The position numbers were made by a program, and so were the translations under genes. From Holophagales bacterium (lineage in GTDB: Bacteria; Acidobacteriota; Thermoanaerobaculia; Multivoradales; JAGPDF01): 64,000 nt of DNA. This document shows, in pieces, positions 8,283-18,103 of this stretch; position 1 is the first letter of the stretch; every line of letters starts with the position of its first letter. Under the pieces are notes generated by a model. It did not search any database. It worked only from the letters and a program-made list of their open reading frames with translations, and had not been told where the DNA came from. The stretch covers positions 2,201,501 through 2,265,500 of the forward strand of contig CP064972.1 in the NCBI GenBank assembly GCA_016699405.1. Reading direction: 5' to 3'.

Positions 8283-11200
8283 ATGCGATCCGTTGACCTC
8301 TTCTTTTCGTGTGCAATGGTGGGGCTCTCCGCTTGGGCGACCCCAGTATGTGCAAGTCAGTCAACACGGAACCTCACGCGATCAGCCGAGATCACAGAGA
8401 AGTACGGGAGGCTTCCGCTCACATTCGAGGCCAATGAGGGGCAGGTAGATCGTGAAGTCCGATTCCTGAGTCGAGGACGAGGATTCACGCTCTTCTTGAC
8501 GCCCACCGAAGCGGTGTTCAACTTGGCCCGCCCAGGGAAGGACTCTGCAGTCCTGAGAATGCAACTCGTCGGGGGGAACAGCGACGCCCACATGAGCGGA
8601 CTCGAACCAATAGCTACGACCAGCAACTACCTAGTAGGTAACGACCCGCGAAAGTGGCACACAAGCGTTTCTCACTACGCTCGCATCCGTGTCGAGGGCG
8701 TCTATCCAAGAGTAGACCTCGTCTACCGAGGGAACCAGGGCCAGCTCGAGTATGATGTCGTCCTTGCGCCGCACGCGAACCCAGCGCGGATACGGCTGGC
8801 CTTCGCCGGCACTGACGCGATCAGCCTCGGGACACGAGGCGAGCTGATTCTGCATACGGCGGTTGGTGATCTAGTCCAGCCCGCTCCGACCTTGTACCAG
8901 GAGTTCGGAGGGCGACGACGTCGAGTGGACGGGCACTTCGTGGTATTTCCCTCTGCTCCGTCGCTAGGCAGGGCTGACCCCGTCAATCAAGAAGTTGGCT
9001 TCGAGGTGGGTCGGTATGATCCAGCTCAGCCGCTAGTGATTGACCCTTTGTTGGTCTACTCGACATTCCTTGGCGCCGGCGACAGTGACAGTGCAAGAGG
9101 CATCGCCGTCGACGGCGGCGGCAATGCCTATGTGGCGGGAGTGACTCACTCGGCCGTCTTCCCTGGCACTAGCGGGAGCTCGCTCCAACCGACGCTCGGG
9201 GGTGGCGCGGACCTCTTCGTTACAAAGATCAACGCGGCAGGAACTGCGATCGTCTACTCGACGTTTCTGGGAGGGTCGGGGGACGACTACTCGAACTACC
9301 CGAACATCGCAGTTGACGCTGTCGGGAATGTGTACCTCGTAGGCACAACCTCCTCCGTTGCTCTTCCTGGCCTTAGCGGGGCTTCGATTCAGGCGTCATA
9401 CGGCGGCGGCACCTACGACGCGTTCGTTACGAAGATCAACTCCACGGGTACCGCCGTTCTCTACTCGACATTCTTGGGTGGTGCGGATGCCGACTATGGC
9501 GGTGTCGTCGCGGTGGACGTCGCCGGCAATGCGTACATCGCCGGTGGCACCAGGTCAAGCTTCTTTCCCGGCGTCAACGGCAGCTCGATCCAGCCATCGA
9601 ATGGTGGTGGTCTGAGCGACATCTTCGTCACGAAGATCAATGCCACCGGGACCGCGATCCTCTACTCGACATTCCTGGGAGGAGGTGACACAGACTATTT
9701 CGCCGGGATCGCGGTCGACGCTACAGGCAGCGCGTACGTGACGGGCGCTACGGCCTCGACGTCGTTTCCTGGAACTGGTGGGAGTTCCATTCAGCCGACC
9801 CATCACGGTGGTTCCTTTGATGCTTTCATTACAAAGATAGGTGCCGGTGGAACACGCATCTCGTACTCGACCTTCCTCGGCGGCAGCGGAGCCGACTGGG
9901 GCCGGGCCGTTGCTGTAGATGCCGCGGCGAATGCCTACATCGTAGGCGGTACAGACTCCGCGATCTTCCCCGGTGTCACTGGGAGCTCGATCCAACCGAC
10001 GCTCGGTGACCCTGGTGGTGACGCCTTTGTTACAAAGGTCAATGCGGCGGGCACGAGAATCCTCTACTCGAGCTTTCTGGGCGGTCGCGACAACGACTAT
10101 CTACTTGCGGTCGCTGTGGATCCCGCCGGCAACGCGTATGTGGCCGGCTTGAGTGAATCTGCCACAGTTCCGGGTATCGACGGGGGCTCGATCCAGTCTG
10201 TGAACGGCGGCGGGAGGGACGCGCTCGTAGCGAAGATCGACAGCGCAGGCACCAGAGTTGTGTACGCGACGTTTCTGGGTGGCCCGGCGCTGGATCAGGC
10301 ATACGGAATCGCCGTCGACGGCCTTGGCAACGCCTATGTGGCTGGCTACACGAGTTCGACGAGTTTTCCGGGCACTGGTGCAGGCTCGATACAGGCAACC
10401 TCCGGCGGCGGGAGCGACGCTTTCGTAGCGAAGATCGGTACACCAGGCCCCGCCGCCTGTTCTGCGGGCTCGACAGTACTCTGCCTCAACAACTCCCGCT
10501 TCCAGGTGGCTGCGGCTTTCGACGCGGGGGGCGGGAACTCGGGCTTGGCCAACGTTGTCCAACTTACCCCTGACACAGGCTATCTATGGTTCTTCGCCAG
10601 CTCGAACGTCGAGGTGGTCGTCAAGGTCCTGAACGGGTGCGGCCTGGGTGGTCACTACTGGGTCTTCGCTGGTGGGCTGACGGACGTCAATGTCGTGATG
10701 ACGGTCACCGACACAGCGACCGGTGCAGTCAGGACCTATACCAACCCACCTCACACGAAGTTCCAACCCATTCAGGACACTAGCGCATTTGCGACCTGCT
10801 CCTCGCAGGCGAGTGCGTCGCCCGATGTTGTTCGGGAGGCCGCCAGAGCCGAATCCGAGGCGCTAAACGAGCTGACATCCTTGGGGGATGCCGTGTCGCT
10901 CGAGGTGGTCAGGGAGAGCGCGTGGCGTGAGCTTTCGGCCGGCCGCTTGCACGCAAACCTGGCTGCCGCGGCTCCGGGTTCTCCGATTGGTTCTGGGCGC
11001 CTTGTCGAGAGAGCGAACGGCCTAGCTCTCGAGGGATTTGTCTCCGGTGACTGGAGCACCCTGGGCACGCGAATGGAGGTGCCACGCATCTCGAACTCGA
11101 GCTCGTCGACGGCTGGCCCGCTCCAATTGCAGCTCTGGGCGACGACCGACCTTCCGGTCTTCGGCCAGACGGTCTATCACTCGACGCTCGCAACCTACGA

Positions 11201-12287
11201 CCTTGGCTACCTCGCGGCCAATAGCGCCTGGACGAACGTCGACACCGGCTGGATCGCGCACGCACCTCCCTTGCCGGGCTGTTATTACCTGACCGTCGCG
11301 CTCATGCGGTTGGTGAATGGGACCTACTACTACGAGTTCCTCTCGACCTTCAGCCAAGGAGGAGCCGATGATGGCGCCGGCCGCGACCGATTCGGCTTCG
11401 GTAGCTCGAGGTGCGTGGGAGCCGATGGCTCGGTCAATCTGGTCGTTCCATCCAGTTCCGCAGGCTCTGCGACAGGCCTCTCCGTCGGCTCAGGGGACCG
11501 AGTCACCATCAACGCCTGGGGCCGGATGAACTCCTGGGCTACTGAGCCCGGGCACCCGTCGGCTGGGCCAGAGGGGAACGGACAGACCTGCACTTCGAGC
11601 TGTCCAGTGCCCTCGTCGGAGGTAGCCTCGCTCGTGGCTCGGGTTGGCTCCGGCGGGCCCTGGTTCTACGTCGGGCGCGGCGGGAGCTTCATTGCCGATC
11701 GAAGTGGAGCGCTCGAATTCGCTGTCAACGACCACTACTATCCCGACAACATCGGGGATTTCACTGTTACTTCGAAGGTGGACGGTGGCGGAGGTGGACC
11801 GTGCGTCGAGACGGCTACGGCGCTCTGCCTCAATGGGAATCGCTTCCAGGTAACCGCTCGATTCGATGCTGGCGGGGGCAACGCAGGCGTCGCTCAGGCC
11901 GTCCAATTGACCGCGGATACCGGGTATTTGTGGTTCTTCGCCAGCTCAAACGTCGAGGTGGTCGTCAAGGTCCTGAATGGGTGCGGCCTAGGCGGGCACT
12001 ACTGGGTCTTCGCAGGTGGGCTGACGGACGTTAACGTGGTGATGACCGTCACCGACACGGGGACCGGTGCAGTTAGGACCTATACCAACCAACCTCACAC
12101 GAAGTTCCAGCCTATTCAGGACACCAGTGCCTTCGCGACTTGCTCCTCGCAGGCGAGTGCGTCGCCCGATGTTGTTCGGGAGGCCGCCAGAGCCGAATTC
12201 GAGGCGCTGAACGAGCGGACATCTTTGGAGGACGCCGTGCCGCTCGAAGTGGTCAGGGTGAGCGCTCAGAGCGCCAGCAGACGTTAG
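8283..12287 (+). CDS. Secreted SBBP seven-blade propeller protein with duplicated C-terminal domain and LecA-like domain
   Basis: 1334 residues from the ATG at 8283 (AAGGGAG ribosome site just upstream; a GTG directly precedes it). The longer open frame would place a charged leader before the signal peptide, so it is rejected. Order: signal peptide (1-26); the beta-rich N-terminal module common to SBBP proteins (about 40-252, 'LTFEANEGQVD'); seven SBBP repeats of 65-68 residues (about 257-719, each '[V/L/S]YSTFLGG....IAVD..GNAYV.G'), enough for one complete propeller. Then come a 'FQVAAAFDAGGGNSG' domain (733-836), a linker, a LecA/PA-IL-like lectin-type domain (about 1050-1170, ending 'VNDHYYPDNIGDFTVTS') and a second copy of the 'FQV' domain. 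Probably an exported adhesin or surface protein; no enzyme motif seen. Confidence 0.88.
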   Translation: MRSVDLFFSCAMVGLSAWATPVCASQSTRNLTRSAEITEKYGRLPLTFEANEGQVDREVRFLSRGRGFTLFLTPTEAVFNLARPGKDSAVLRMQLVGGNSDAHMSGLEPIATTSNYLVGNDPRKWHTSVSHYARIRVEGVYPRVDLVYRGNQGQLEYDVVLAPHANPARIRLAFAGTDAISLGTRGELILHTAVGDLVQPAPTLYQEFGGRRRRVDGHFVVFPSAPSLGRADPVNQEVGFEVGRYDPAQPLVIDPLLVYSTFLGAGDSDSARGIAVDGGGNAYVAGVTHSAVFPGTSGSSLQPTLGGGADLFVTKINAAGTAIVYSTFLGGSGDDYSNYPNIAVDAVGNVYLVGTTSSVALPGLSGASIQASYGGGTYDAFVTKINSTGTAVLYSTFLGGADADYGGVVAVDVAGNAYIAGGTRSSFFPGVNGSSIQPSNGGGLSDIFVTKINATGTAILYSTFLGGGDTDYFAGIAVDATGSAYVTGATASTSFPGTGGSSIQPTHHGGSFDAFITKIGAGGTRISYSTFLGGSGADWGRAVAVDAAANAYIVGGTDSAIFPGVTGSSIQPTLGDPGGDAFVTKVNAAGTRILYSSFLGGRDNDYLLAVAVDPAGNAYVAGLSESATVPGIDGGSIQSVNGGGRDALVAKIDSAGTRVVYATFLGGPALDQAYGIAVDGLGNAYVAGYTSSTSFPGTGAGSIQATSGGGSDAFVAKIGTPGPAACSAGSTVLCLNNSRFQVAAAFDAGGGNSGLANVVQLTPDTGYLWFFASSNVEVVVKVLNGCGLGGHYWVFAGGLTDVNVVMTVTDTATGAVRTYTNPPHTKFQPIQDTSAFATCSSQASASPDVVREAARAESEALNELTSLGDAVSLEVVRESAWRELSAGRLHANLAAAAPGSPIGSGRLVERANGLALEGFVSGDWSTLGTRMEVPRISNSSSSTAGPLQLQLWATTDLPVFGQTVYHSTLATYDLGYLAANSAWTNVDTGWIAHAPPLPGCYYLTVALMRLVNGTYYYEFLSTFSQGGADDGAGRDRFGFGSSRCVGADGSVNLVVPSSSAGSATGLSVGSGDRVTINAWGRMNSWATEPGHPSAGPEGNGQTCTSSCPVPSSEVASLVARVGSGGPWFYVGRGGSFIADRSGALEFAVNDHYYPDNIGDFTVTSKVDGGGGGPCVETATALCLNGNRFQVTARFDAGGGNAGVAQAVQLTADTGYLWFFASSNVEVVVKVLNGCGLGGHYWVFAGGLTDVNVVMTVTDTGTGAVRTYTNQPHTKFQPIQDTSAFATCSSQASASPDVVREAARAEFEALNERTSLEDAVPLEVVRVSAQSASRR
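10480..10920 (+). repeat. Internal segmental duplication, copy 1
   Basis: About 441 bases coding for the 'FQV...DAGGG' domain and its Ala/Glu-rich tail ('ASPDVVREAARAE'). Highly similar at nucleotide level to 11822-12265 in the same gene, including third codon positions, which points to recent duplication. In this copy the reading frame continues past the repeat. Confidence 0.9.
11822..12265 (+). repeat. Internal segmental duplication, copy 2
   Basis: Second copy of the 10480-10920 segment. Similarity ends abruptly near 12265 after 'PLEVVR', and the protein then stops 7 codons later in unrelated sequence. The duplication boundary therefore coincides with the 3' end of the gene. Confidence 0.9.
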
Positions 12288-12331
12288 TCAGGGTATGTTG
12301 TTGTGGGAGATTCCCTATAAAGGAGAGTCGC

Positions 12332-13570
12332 ATGCGCTGTCGACCGCTGCTCGTCCTGTTCCCTCTCATGCTGACGGTCTCATTCACTCCAGTGCTCGCC
12401 AAGAAGAAGCCGTTGTCGAACCTGACTTTGCAATGGGCGCCGACGACGAAAGTCGGTGAGCTCGGTCTCGGCGCCATCGACCTGACGGCGCTGCAGGGAG
12501 TCCGTGTCGAGGTCGGGGCCTTCACCGACGCTCGCAGCGGTCCGCCGGAGCTGATCGGCGAGAACCGGGAGGATGCCGACGACGGAGTCGTGCTTCCGGT
12601 GTCGACTGCGGACTCCGTCCCCGAATTCTGTCGCGGGCAGCTGCGCCGCTTCCTCTCCGAGTTGGGGTTACCGATCGTCGACTCCGGTGGGACGGTCGTG
12701 CTCACCGCGGAGGTCACCGAGCTCAAGGTCGTCGAGGAGTCGACCTATGTCGGGTCGGTCCTGCTGAACGTCGCGGTGAGGGACGCGTCGGGATCGCTGC
12801 GTTGGAAGGGCGTCGTGACGGGCAGCGCAAAGCGATTCGGGCGTTCCTACAGCGCCGAGAACTACAACGAGACGCTCTCGGATGCGCTCCTCGACGCAGA
12901 TGCCGTGTTGGCTAGGTCTCAGGAGTTCCTGGCCGCCCTCCGTTCCACCGCGGGAAGTCAGGCGGTGGCCCCGGCTCCGCGAGTTGACCGGCAGGTGCCG
13001 GCCCCGATCTCGACCCAGGGAACGAAACCATCCGCCGGGTCGGAAGCGGAGCGACTCTCGAACCAGGACATCGTTGCCCTGGCCGCCTCCGGGCTCGGCG
13101 ACTCGATCATCCTGGCGAAGATCCAGCAGGCACCAGCCGAGGGCTTCGACGTTTCGGTCGATGCCCTCGTCGCGCTCAAGAAGAAGGGCGTCAGCCAACC
13201 GGTGATTGAGGCGATGATCAGGCGGAGCGAAGCGCGTAGCGCGACGCCACCTTCGAGCGGCGGAAGTGCGACGAACCCGAGCGGCATGCCGGTCGGTAGC
13301 TCGCCCGTCGCGAGCTCGACCGGAGCGGATGGTCGTCCCCATCGACCGGGCGAAGTCACGCTCTATTTCACCGATAGGCCAGCCGGGCACTATCGAGAGC
13401 TCGGGCGAGTGAGCGCCCAGAAGTACAACCTCGTCGGAATCTCCAGAAAGCGCGGGGAAATCGACGCCGACCTTAAGAAGGAGGCGGCGAAGCTCGGAGC
13501 GAACGCGGTGATCAATATCACCGAGGACTTCGCCGGAGTGTCGGGTGTGGCCGTCGTTCTGACCGAGTAG
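12332..13570 (+). CDS. Secreted protein of unknown function with YajG-like N-terminus
   Basis: 412 residues from the ATG at 12332, which has a clear AAGGAGAG site 5 bases upstream; the longer frame would overlap the SBBP gene. A signal peptide (1-22, 'LLVLFPLMLTVSFTPVLA') lacks a lipobox. Residues about 40-215 resemble YajG-type periplasmic proteins ('VLTAEVTELKVVEESTYVGSVLL'). Residues about 235-300 carry a motif common in Acidobacteria ('LSNQDIVALAASGLGDSII...ALKKKGVSQPVIEAM'). The last 80 residues ('EAAKLGANAVINI') recall short periplasmic domains of the DUF4156/RcsF kind. It begins 44 bases after the SBBP gene and is probably in the same operon. Family resemblance is by eye and function is unknown. 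Confidence 0.8.
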   Translation: MRCRPLLVLFPLMLTVSFTPVLAKKKPLSNLTLQWAPTTKVGELGLGAIDLTALQGVRVEVGAFTDARSGPPELIGENREDADDGVVLPVSTADSVPEFCRGQLRRFLSELGLPIVDSGGTVVLTAEVTELKVVEESTYVGSVLLNVAVRDASGSLRWKGVVTGSAKRFGRSYSAENYNETLSDALLDADAVLARSQEFLAALRSTAGSQAVAPAPRVDRQVPAPISTQGTKPSAGSEAERLSNQDIVALAASGLGDSIILAKIQQAPAEGFDVSVDALVALKKKGVSQPVIEAMIRRSEARSATPPSSGGSATNPSGMPVGSSPVASSTGADGRPHRPGEVTLYFTDRPAGHYRELGRVSAQKYNLVGISRKRGEIDADLKKEAAKLGANAVINITEDFAGVSGVAVVLTE

Positions 13571-13589
13571 TGAGGCCTCGTGCGGGTCG

Positions 13590-16500
13590 TTACGAGTTCT
13601 CGTCGGAGAGTGCGCCGACGCTCTTTGGTGCTGCGCCGAGGGCGTCGCTTGCGCGCGCGCGGCGAGGCGCGCCCAGCCGTTCGATCCCCTCGTCGAGCAG
13701 GCTGTAGCCGGCGGGGACGACGAAGAGGGTGAGCAGCGTCGAGACCGCCATGCCGCCGACGAGGGCGAGGGCCATCGGGCGCTGGACTTCGGCGCCGGGG
13801 CCAATGGCGAGGGCGGGAGGGAGCGCGCCGGCGATCGTGGCGATCGAGGTCATGAGGATCGGCCGCAGGCGGATCGGACAGGCCTCGAGCAGCGCCGACT
13901 GCCGGTCGAGCCCGCGCCGCCGCATCTGATTGGTGAAGTCGACCAGCATGATCGAGTTCTTCTTGGCGATGCCGACGAGCAGGATCAGTCCGAGCATGCT
14001 GTAGACGTTCAGGCTCTGGCCGCCGATCCAGAGGGCCAGCAGCGCGCCGCTCACCGAGAAGGGCAGGGCGAGTAGCACGGTGACCGGATGGGAAAACGAG
14101 TTGAACTGCGAGGCGAGCACCATGTACGCCATCACCAGGCCGAGGCCGAAGGCGAACCAGAGCGACTCGAACGACTCGCGGAACGCCTTGGTGCTGCCGG
14201 AGACCACGGCGCGGTAGCCGTCCGGCAGGACCTCGCGCGCGACGGCGAGCGAACCGTCGACCGCCTTGGCCTGCGAGACGCCGCGGGAGACGTTGGCGAA
14301 GATCGTGATGGCGCGCTCCCGGTCGCGACGGGTGATCGCCTGCAGGGTCGGCGACTGCTCGATGCGGATGAGGTCGCCGAGCCGCACCAGCTCGCCGCTG
14401 CCCGTCCGCACCAGGAGTCGCGCGATGTCCTCGGGCCGTTCGCGCTGCGGCGCGAGCAGGCGGGCGCGGATGGCGAAGCGCCGCCCCTGGTCCTTGAACT
14501 TGCCGACGCGTGCCCCGCCGATCGCCGCGTTCACCGTCTCGCCGATCGTCGCCATGCTCACCCCGAGGTCGGCGGCGCGGTTGCGGTCGGGGATGACCCG
14601 GACTTCGGGCATGCCGACGCGGTAGTCGCTGTCGACGTCGGTGACCAGGCCCGAGTTGCGCATCCGCTCGGCGATCTCCCGCGCGGAGGTGGCGAGCACC
14701 TCCCAGTTCGGCCCGCGGATGTTGAATTCGACCGGGAAGCCGCCGCCGCGCGACGGCGAGAAGCCGGTCTGCGAGATGTCCTGCAGCATGGCGCGCCCGC
14801 CCGGGATGCTGGCGAGCTCGCGTCGCACGTCGTCCATGATCTCGAGCTGCGTCGGGCGACGTCCGCTCTTCCGATCGACCGGTCGTTCGCGCGGCTCGAG
14901 CAGGTTGACGTAGGCCTGGCCGGAGTTGACGTCGGAGCCGCCGCCGACGCTGCCGGCAAAGAGCGTCACCTCGGGGCGGGCGATCATGCGCGACTCGATC
15001 TGGCGGAAGTAGCGGTCGGTGGCGTCGAGGCTGGTGCCCACCGGCGTCGAGAAGCGCAGGGTGAAGCGGCTCATGTCCTGACTCGGCGTGAACTCCTGGC
15101 GCAGGAAGAAGATCGTGCCGAGCGACAGCGCGAAGAAGAGCAGCGAACCGGCGAGCACCCGGCCGCGATGGGCGAGGGTCGGCGCCAGCGCCCGCGAGTA
15201 GCCGGTCGCCAGGCGCTGGAAGATCGCGTCCATCGTCCGCCCGAGGCGCCCGCGGTGCTCGACCTCGAGGAACTGCGAGCAGCGCATCGGGGCGAGCGTC
15301 AGCGCCTCGAGCAGCGAGATGAGCACGGCCACCGAGATCGTGACGCCGAACTGGAAGAAGAACTTGCCGATGATCCCCTTCATGAACGCCACCGGCAGGA
15401 AGATGGCGACGATCGCCAGCGTCGTCGCCGCCGCGGCGAAGGTGATCTCGCGCGCCCCGAGCGAGGCGGCCTTCACCTTGCCCTCGCCCTGCTCGCGGTG
15501 CCGGTAGATGTTCTCCAGCACCATGATCGCGTCGTCGACGACGATGCCGACGACCAGCGTCAGGCCGAGCACCGTGTAGGTGTTGAGCGTGAAGCCGAGG
15601 AAGTAGATGACGATGAAGGTGCCGAGGATCGAGGTCGGAATGGCGAGCAGGATGTTGACCGTCGTCGACCAGGAGCCGAGGAAGAGCCAGCAGACGAGCC
15701 CGGTCAGGAGCGCCGCGAGCAGCAGGGTGAAGAGGATCTCGTGGATCGAGCGCTCGACGAAGACGGTGGTGTCCCAGTTGACGTCGAGCTTCATCCCTTC
15801 GGGAAGCTGCGCCGCCAGGGTCGCCATCCGCGCCTTGACGTCGCGGCCGACCTGCACGGCGTTGGCGCCGCGCAGCTTGGTGATGCCGAAGCCGATCGAG
15901 GTCTCGCCCATGGCGCGGTTGAGGCGGCGGCGGTCCTCGAGGCCGTCCTCGACCACGGCGACGTCCTTGAGGCGGACCGGGGCGCCCTGAGCGTAGGTGA
16001 CGACCAGGTCGCGGAACGAGGAGATGTCGATCGCCTCGCCTTCGGCGCGCACGTTCATCTCGCGCTCGCCGCTCTCGATGCGGCCCGCCGGGACCTCTTG
16101 ATGCTCCCGGGCGATCGCCCGATTGACGTCGAGCACCGTCAGGCCCTGCGCCTCGAGTCGCGCGGCGTCGTACCAGACGCGCACGTTGCGGTCGCGGAAG
16201 CCGAAGACGTGGATCTCGCCGACGCCGTCGATCATCTGCAGCTGCGGCCGGATGACGTTGCGCACGTAGTCGGCGAGGAAGAGCGGCGGCCGGTCGCCGG
16301 AAAGGGCGAGCCGGATGATCGGCTGGTCCTCGGGGTTCGTCTTCGAGATGTTCGGCGGGTCCATCTCGCGCGGCAGGTCGTGGACCGCCTGCGAGACCTT
16401 GGTCTGCACGTCCTGGAGCGCCGCGTCGATGTTGCGGCCGATCTCGAACTCGAGGGTGATGCTCGCCGAGCCCTGGCGGGCGGTCGACGACATCTGGACG

Positions 16501-16811
16501 ACGCCCTCGACGGTCGAGCAGGCGTCCTCGAGCGGGTCGACGACGTCGCTCTCCATGATCTCGGGCGAGGCGCCCTCCCACGACACGCCGACGTTGACGA
16601 TCGGGTAGTCGACGTCCGGGTTCTGGCTGATGCCGAGGCCGCGGAAGACGCCGCCGGCGCCGGTGTAGCAGAGAATGCCGAAGCCGATGAGCGCGGCCAT
16701 CAGGATCCAGGCGAAGACGTGATTGCGGATCGAGATGTCGGCGAGCGTCATCCCGGTGGCGATCGCCGCCGGGTCCTCGGAGGTGTTCGGGCTCGGGGTG
16801 CGGTCGGTCAT
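13590..16811 (-). CDS. RND efflux transporter, HAE1 family inner-membrane pump
   Basis: A 1073-residue AcrB/MexB-type permease of normal family length. A first membrane helix near residue 33 is followed by a large periplasmic part. The helix cluster near 350-560 includes 'LTLVVGIVVDDAIMVLENI', which carries the Asp pair of the proton relay (VVDDAI), and a second porter domain and helix cluster follow, ending near 1050 ('LILLVGIAKKNSIMLVDF'). The DD motif indicates drug/hydrophobe-type (HAE1) rather than heavy-metal RND. The adaptor gene precedes it by a single base, so they form one operon. No TolC-like outer-membrane channel is present nearby, so the pump must use one encoded elsewhere. Confidence 0.95.
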   Translation of the reverse strand: MTDRTPSPNTSEDPAAIATGMTLADISIRNHVFAWILMAALIGFGILCYTGAGGVFRGLGISQNPDVDYPIVNVGVSWEGASPEIMESDVVDPLEDACSTVEGVVQMSSTARQGSASITLEFEIGRNIDAALQDVQTKVSQAVHDLPREMDPPNISKTNPEDQPIIRLALSGDRPPLFLADYVRNVIRPQLQMIDGVGEIHVFGFRDRNVRVWYDAARLEAQGLTVLDVNRAIAREHQEVPAGRIESGEREMNVRAEGEAIDISSFRDLVVTYAQGAPVRLKDVAVVEDGLEDRRRLNRAMGETSIGFGITKLRGANAVQVGRDVKARMATLAAQLPEGMKLDVNWDTTVFVERSIHEILFTLLLAALLTGLVCWLFLGSWSTTVNILLAIPTSILGTFIVIYFLGFTLNTYTVLGLTLVVGIVVDDAIMVLENIYRHREQGEGKVKAASLGAREITFAAAATTLAIVAIFLPVAFMKGIIGKFFFQFGVTISVAVLISLLEALTLAPMRCSQFLEVEHRGRLGRTMDAIFQRLATGYSRALAPTLAHRGRVLAGSLLFFALSLGTIFFLRQEFTPSQDMSRFTLRFSTPVGTSLDATDRYFRQIESRMIARPEVTLFAGSVGGGSDVNSGQAYVNLLEPRERPVDRKSGRRPTQLEIMDDVRRELASIPGGRAMLQDISQTGFSPSRGGGFPVEFNIRGPNWEVLATSAREIAERMRNSGLVTDVDSDYRVGMPEVRVIPDRNRAADLGVSMATIGETVNAAIGGARVGKFKDQGRRFAIRARLLAPQRERPEDIARLLVRTGSGELVRLGDLIRIEQSPTLQAITRRDRERAITIFANVSRGVSQAKAVDGSLAVAREVLPDGYRAVVSGSTKAFRESFESLWFAFGLGLVMAYMVLASQFNSFSHPVTVLLALPFSVSGALLALWIGGQSLNVYSMLGLILLVGIAKKNSIMLVDFTNQMRRRGLDRQSALLEACPIRLRPILMTSIATIAGALPPALAIGPGAEVQRPMALALVGGMAVSTLLTLFVVPAGYSLLDEGIERLGAPRRARASDALGAAPKSVGALSDENS

Positions 16812-16812
16812 G

Positions 16813-17946
16813 TCAGTTCCCGCCGCTGGCGGCCGGAGAGCCCTGGGCCGTGGAGGTGCCGCCGGCGACCGCTTCGACGGCGATGCCGTCGGCGAGGCGG
16901 TCGGAGCCTTCGGTGACGATCTGCTCGCCGGCGGCGAGACCGGAGAGGATCTCGACCTCCCCGCCGCCGGTGCGCAGGCCGATCCGCACGGCGCGCTGGC
17001 GGGCGATCCCGTCCTCGACGACGTAGACGACGAAGCCGCGTTCGCTCGCCTGCACGGCGCCCTCCGGCACGACGAGGGCGTCGGCGTGCTTCTCGGTGGC
17101 GAGCGTCACCTCGGCGAAGAAGCCCGGACGCAGCGCGCCGGGGTTGTCGACCCAGGCGAGCACTTCGACCTGCCGCGTCGCCGGATCGGCCACCGCACCG
17201 ACGTGATAGACGGTCGCCGCGAACTCGCGATCGCCGAGCGTGGCGACGCGGAAGCGCACCGACGGGTTCTTCTCGGCGCGCAGCGACTCGACGTCGGAGA
17301 CCTTGAAGCGCAGCCGCAGCCGTCCGAGGTCGACCAGCGTCGCCAGCACGTTGCCCACCGAAACGAACTGCCCGGTGTCGACGCTGCGCGTGTTGATCTC
17401 GCCGGCGCGCGGCGGGCGGACCTCGGAGCGCCGCTCGGCGAGGCGGGCGATGTCGAGCGAAGCCTGCGCCGACGCGGCCTCCGCCGCCAGCCGTTCGGCT
17501 TCGATCCGCGCGCGCGCCAGCTCCTCCTCGGCAACCAGGCGATCGCGCGCCAGCGCCTCGCGCCGCGTGAGCTCGGCCTGGGCGCGCTCGGCGTCGGCGA
17601 CCGCCTTGCGGTGCGTCGCTTCGGCCTTCGCGGCCTCGAGGCGGTAGCGTTCGGGATCGATGCGCGCCAGGACCGTCGACGGCGTGACGCGGTCGCCCGC
17701 CTGGAAGCGCACCTCCTTGACGGCGCCGGCGACCTCGGCGGTGATCTGGCCGAGCTCGGCCGGTTCGAGCGAGCCGAGCGCTTCGACCTTGTAGACCACG
17801 TCGCGCGTCACCACGCTCGCCTGCCGCACCGGCAGGCTGCGCGCGGCCCGGCGGGCGCCGCTCGTGCCCTCGCGTTCTCCACCACAGGCGAAGGCGAGCC
17901 CACCGAGGAGCAGCGCCATCACTCGACATGCCGTTCGCTTGGTCAC
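16813..17946 (-). CDS. RND periplasmic adaptor (membrane fusion protein)
   Basis: 377 residues from the GTG at 17946, chosen because GGAG lies 6 bases upstream; a GTG at 17964 would add six residues. The N-terminus ('MALLLGGLAFACGG') looks like a lipoprotein signal with a weak lipobox before Cys. Next come a beta-barrel/lipoyl half ('VTAEVAGAVKEVRFQAGDRV'), a long alpha-helical hairpin rich in Ala/Glu/Arg (about 85-150), the second lipoyl half ('VRPPRAGEINTRSVDTGQFV') and the C-terminal barrel ('LRTGGGEVEILSGLAAGEQIV'). The protein bridges the RND pump encoded next to it to an outer-membrane channel. Confidence 0.93.
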   Translation of the reverse strand: MTKRTACRVMALLLGGLAFACGGEREGTSGARRAARSLPVRQASVVTRDVVYKVEALGSLEPAELGQITAEVAGAVKEVRFQAGDRVTPSTVLARIDPERYRLEAAKAEATHRKAVADAERAQAELTRREALARDRLVAEEELARARIEAERLAAEAASAQASLDIARLAERRSEVRPPRAGEINTRSVDTGQFVSVGNVLATLVDLGRLRLRFKVSDVESLRAEKNPSVRFRVATLGDREFAATVYHVGAVADPATRQVEVLAWVDNPGALRPGFFAEVTLATEKHADALVVPEGAVQASERGFVVYVVEDGIARQRAVRIGLRTGGGEVEILSGLAAGEQIVTEGSDRLADGIAVEAVAGGTSTAQGSPAASGGN

Positions 17947-18103
17947 CGGGATCTCCGAGAGCACGCGGTCGGCGGTTTCTGCTCGACGCCGGAGCGAGGC
18001 TCGACTCGCCGGACGCCAGGGGCGGCGGGCGGCGTTGCCGGTCGATTCTGGAGAGCGCCGGGCGATTCGTCCACACCCGAACGGACGGCCTGCGCTCGCC
18101 CGG

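Noticed and set aside
9050..10440. Tandem nucleotide repeats or CRISPR-like array in the SBBP region
   Set aside because: The periodicity of about 200 bases reflects seven protein repeats with diverged DNA; there are no short identical repeats with unique spacers.
14088..16916. Long plus-strand open frame of over 900 codons opposite the RND pump gene
   Set aside because: Its sequence is Arg/Glu/His-rich without any fold or motif, and the minus strand encodes a complete RND transporter. Such antisense frames are normal in GC-rich DNA.
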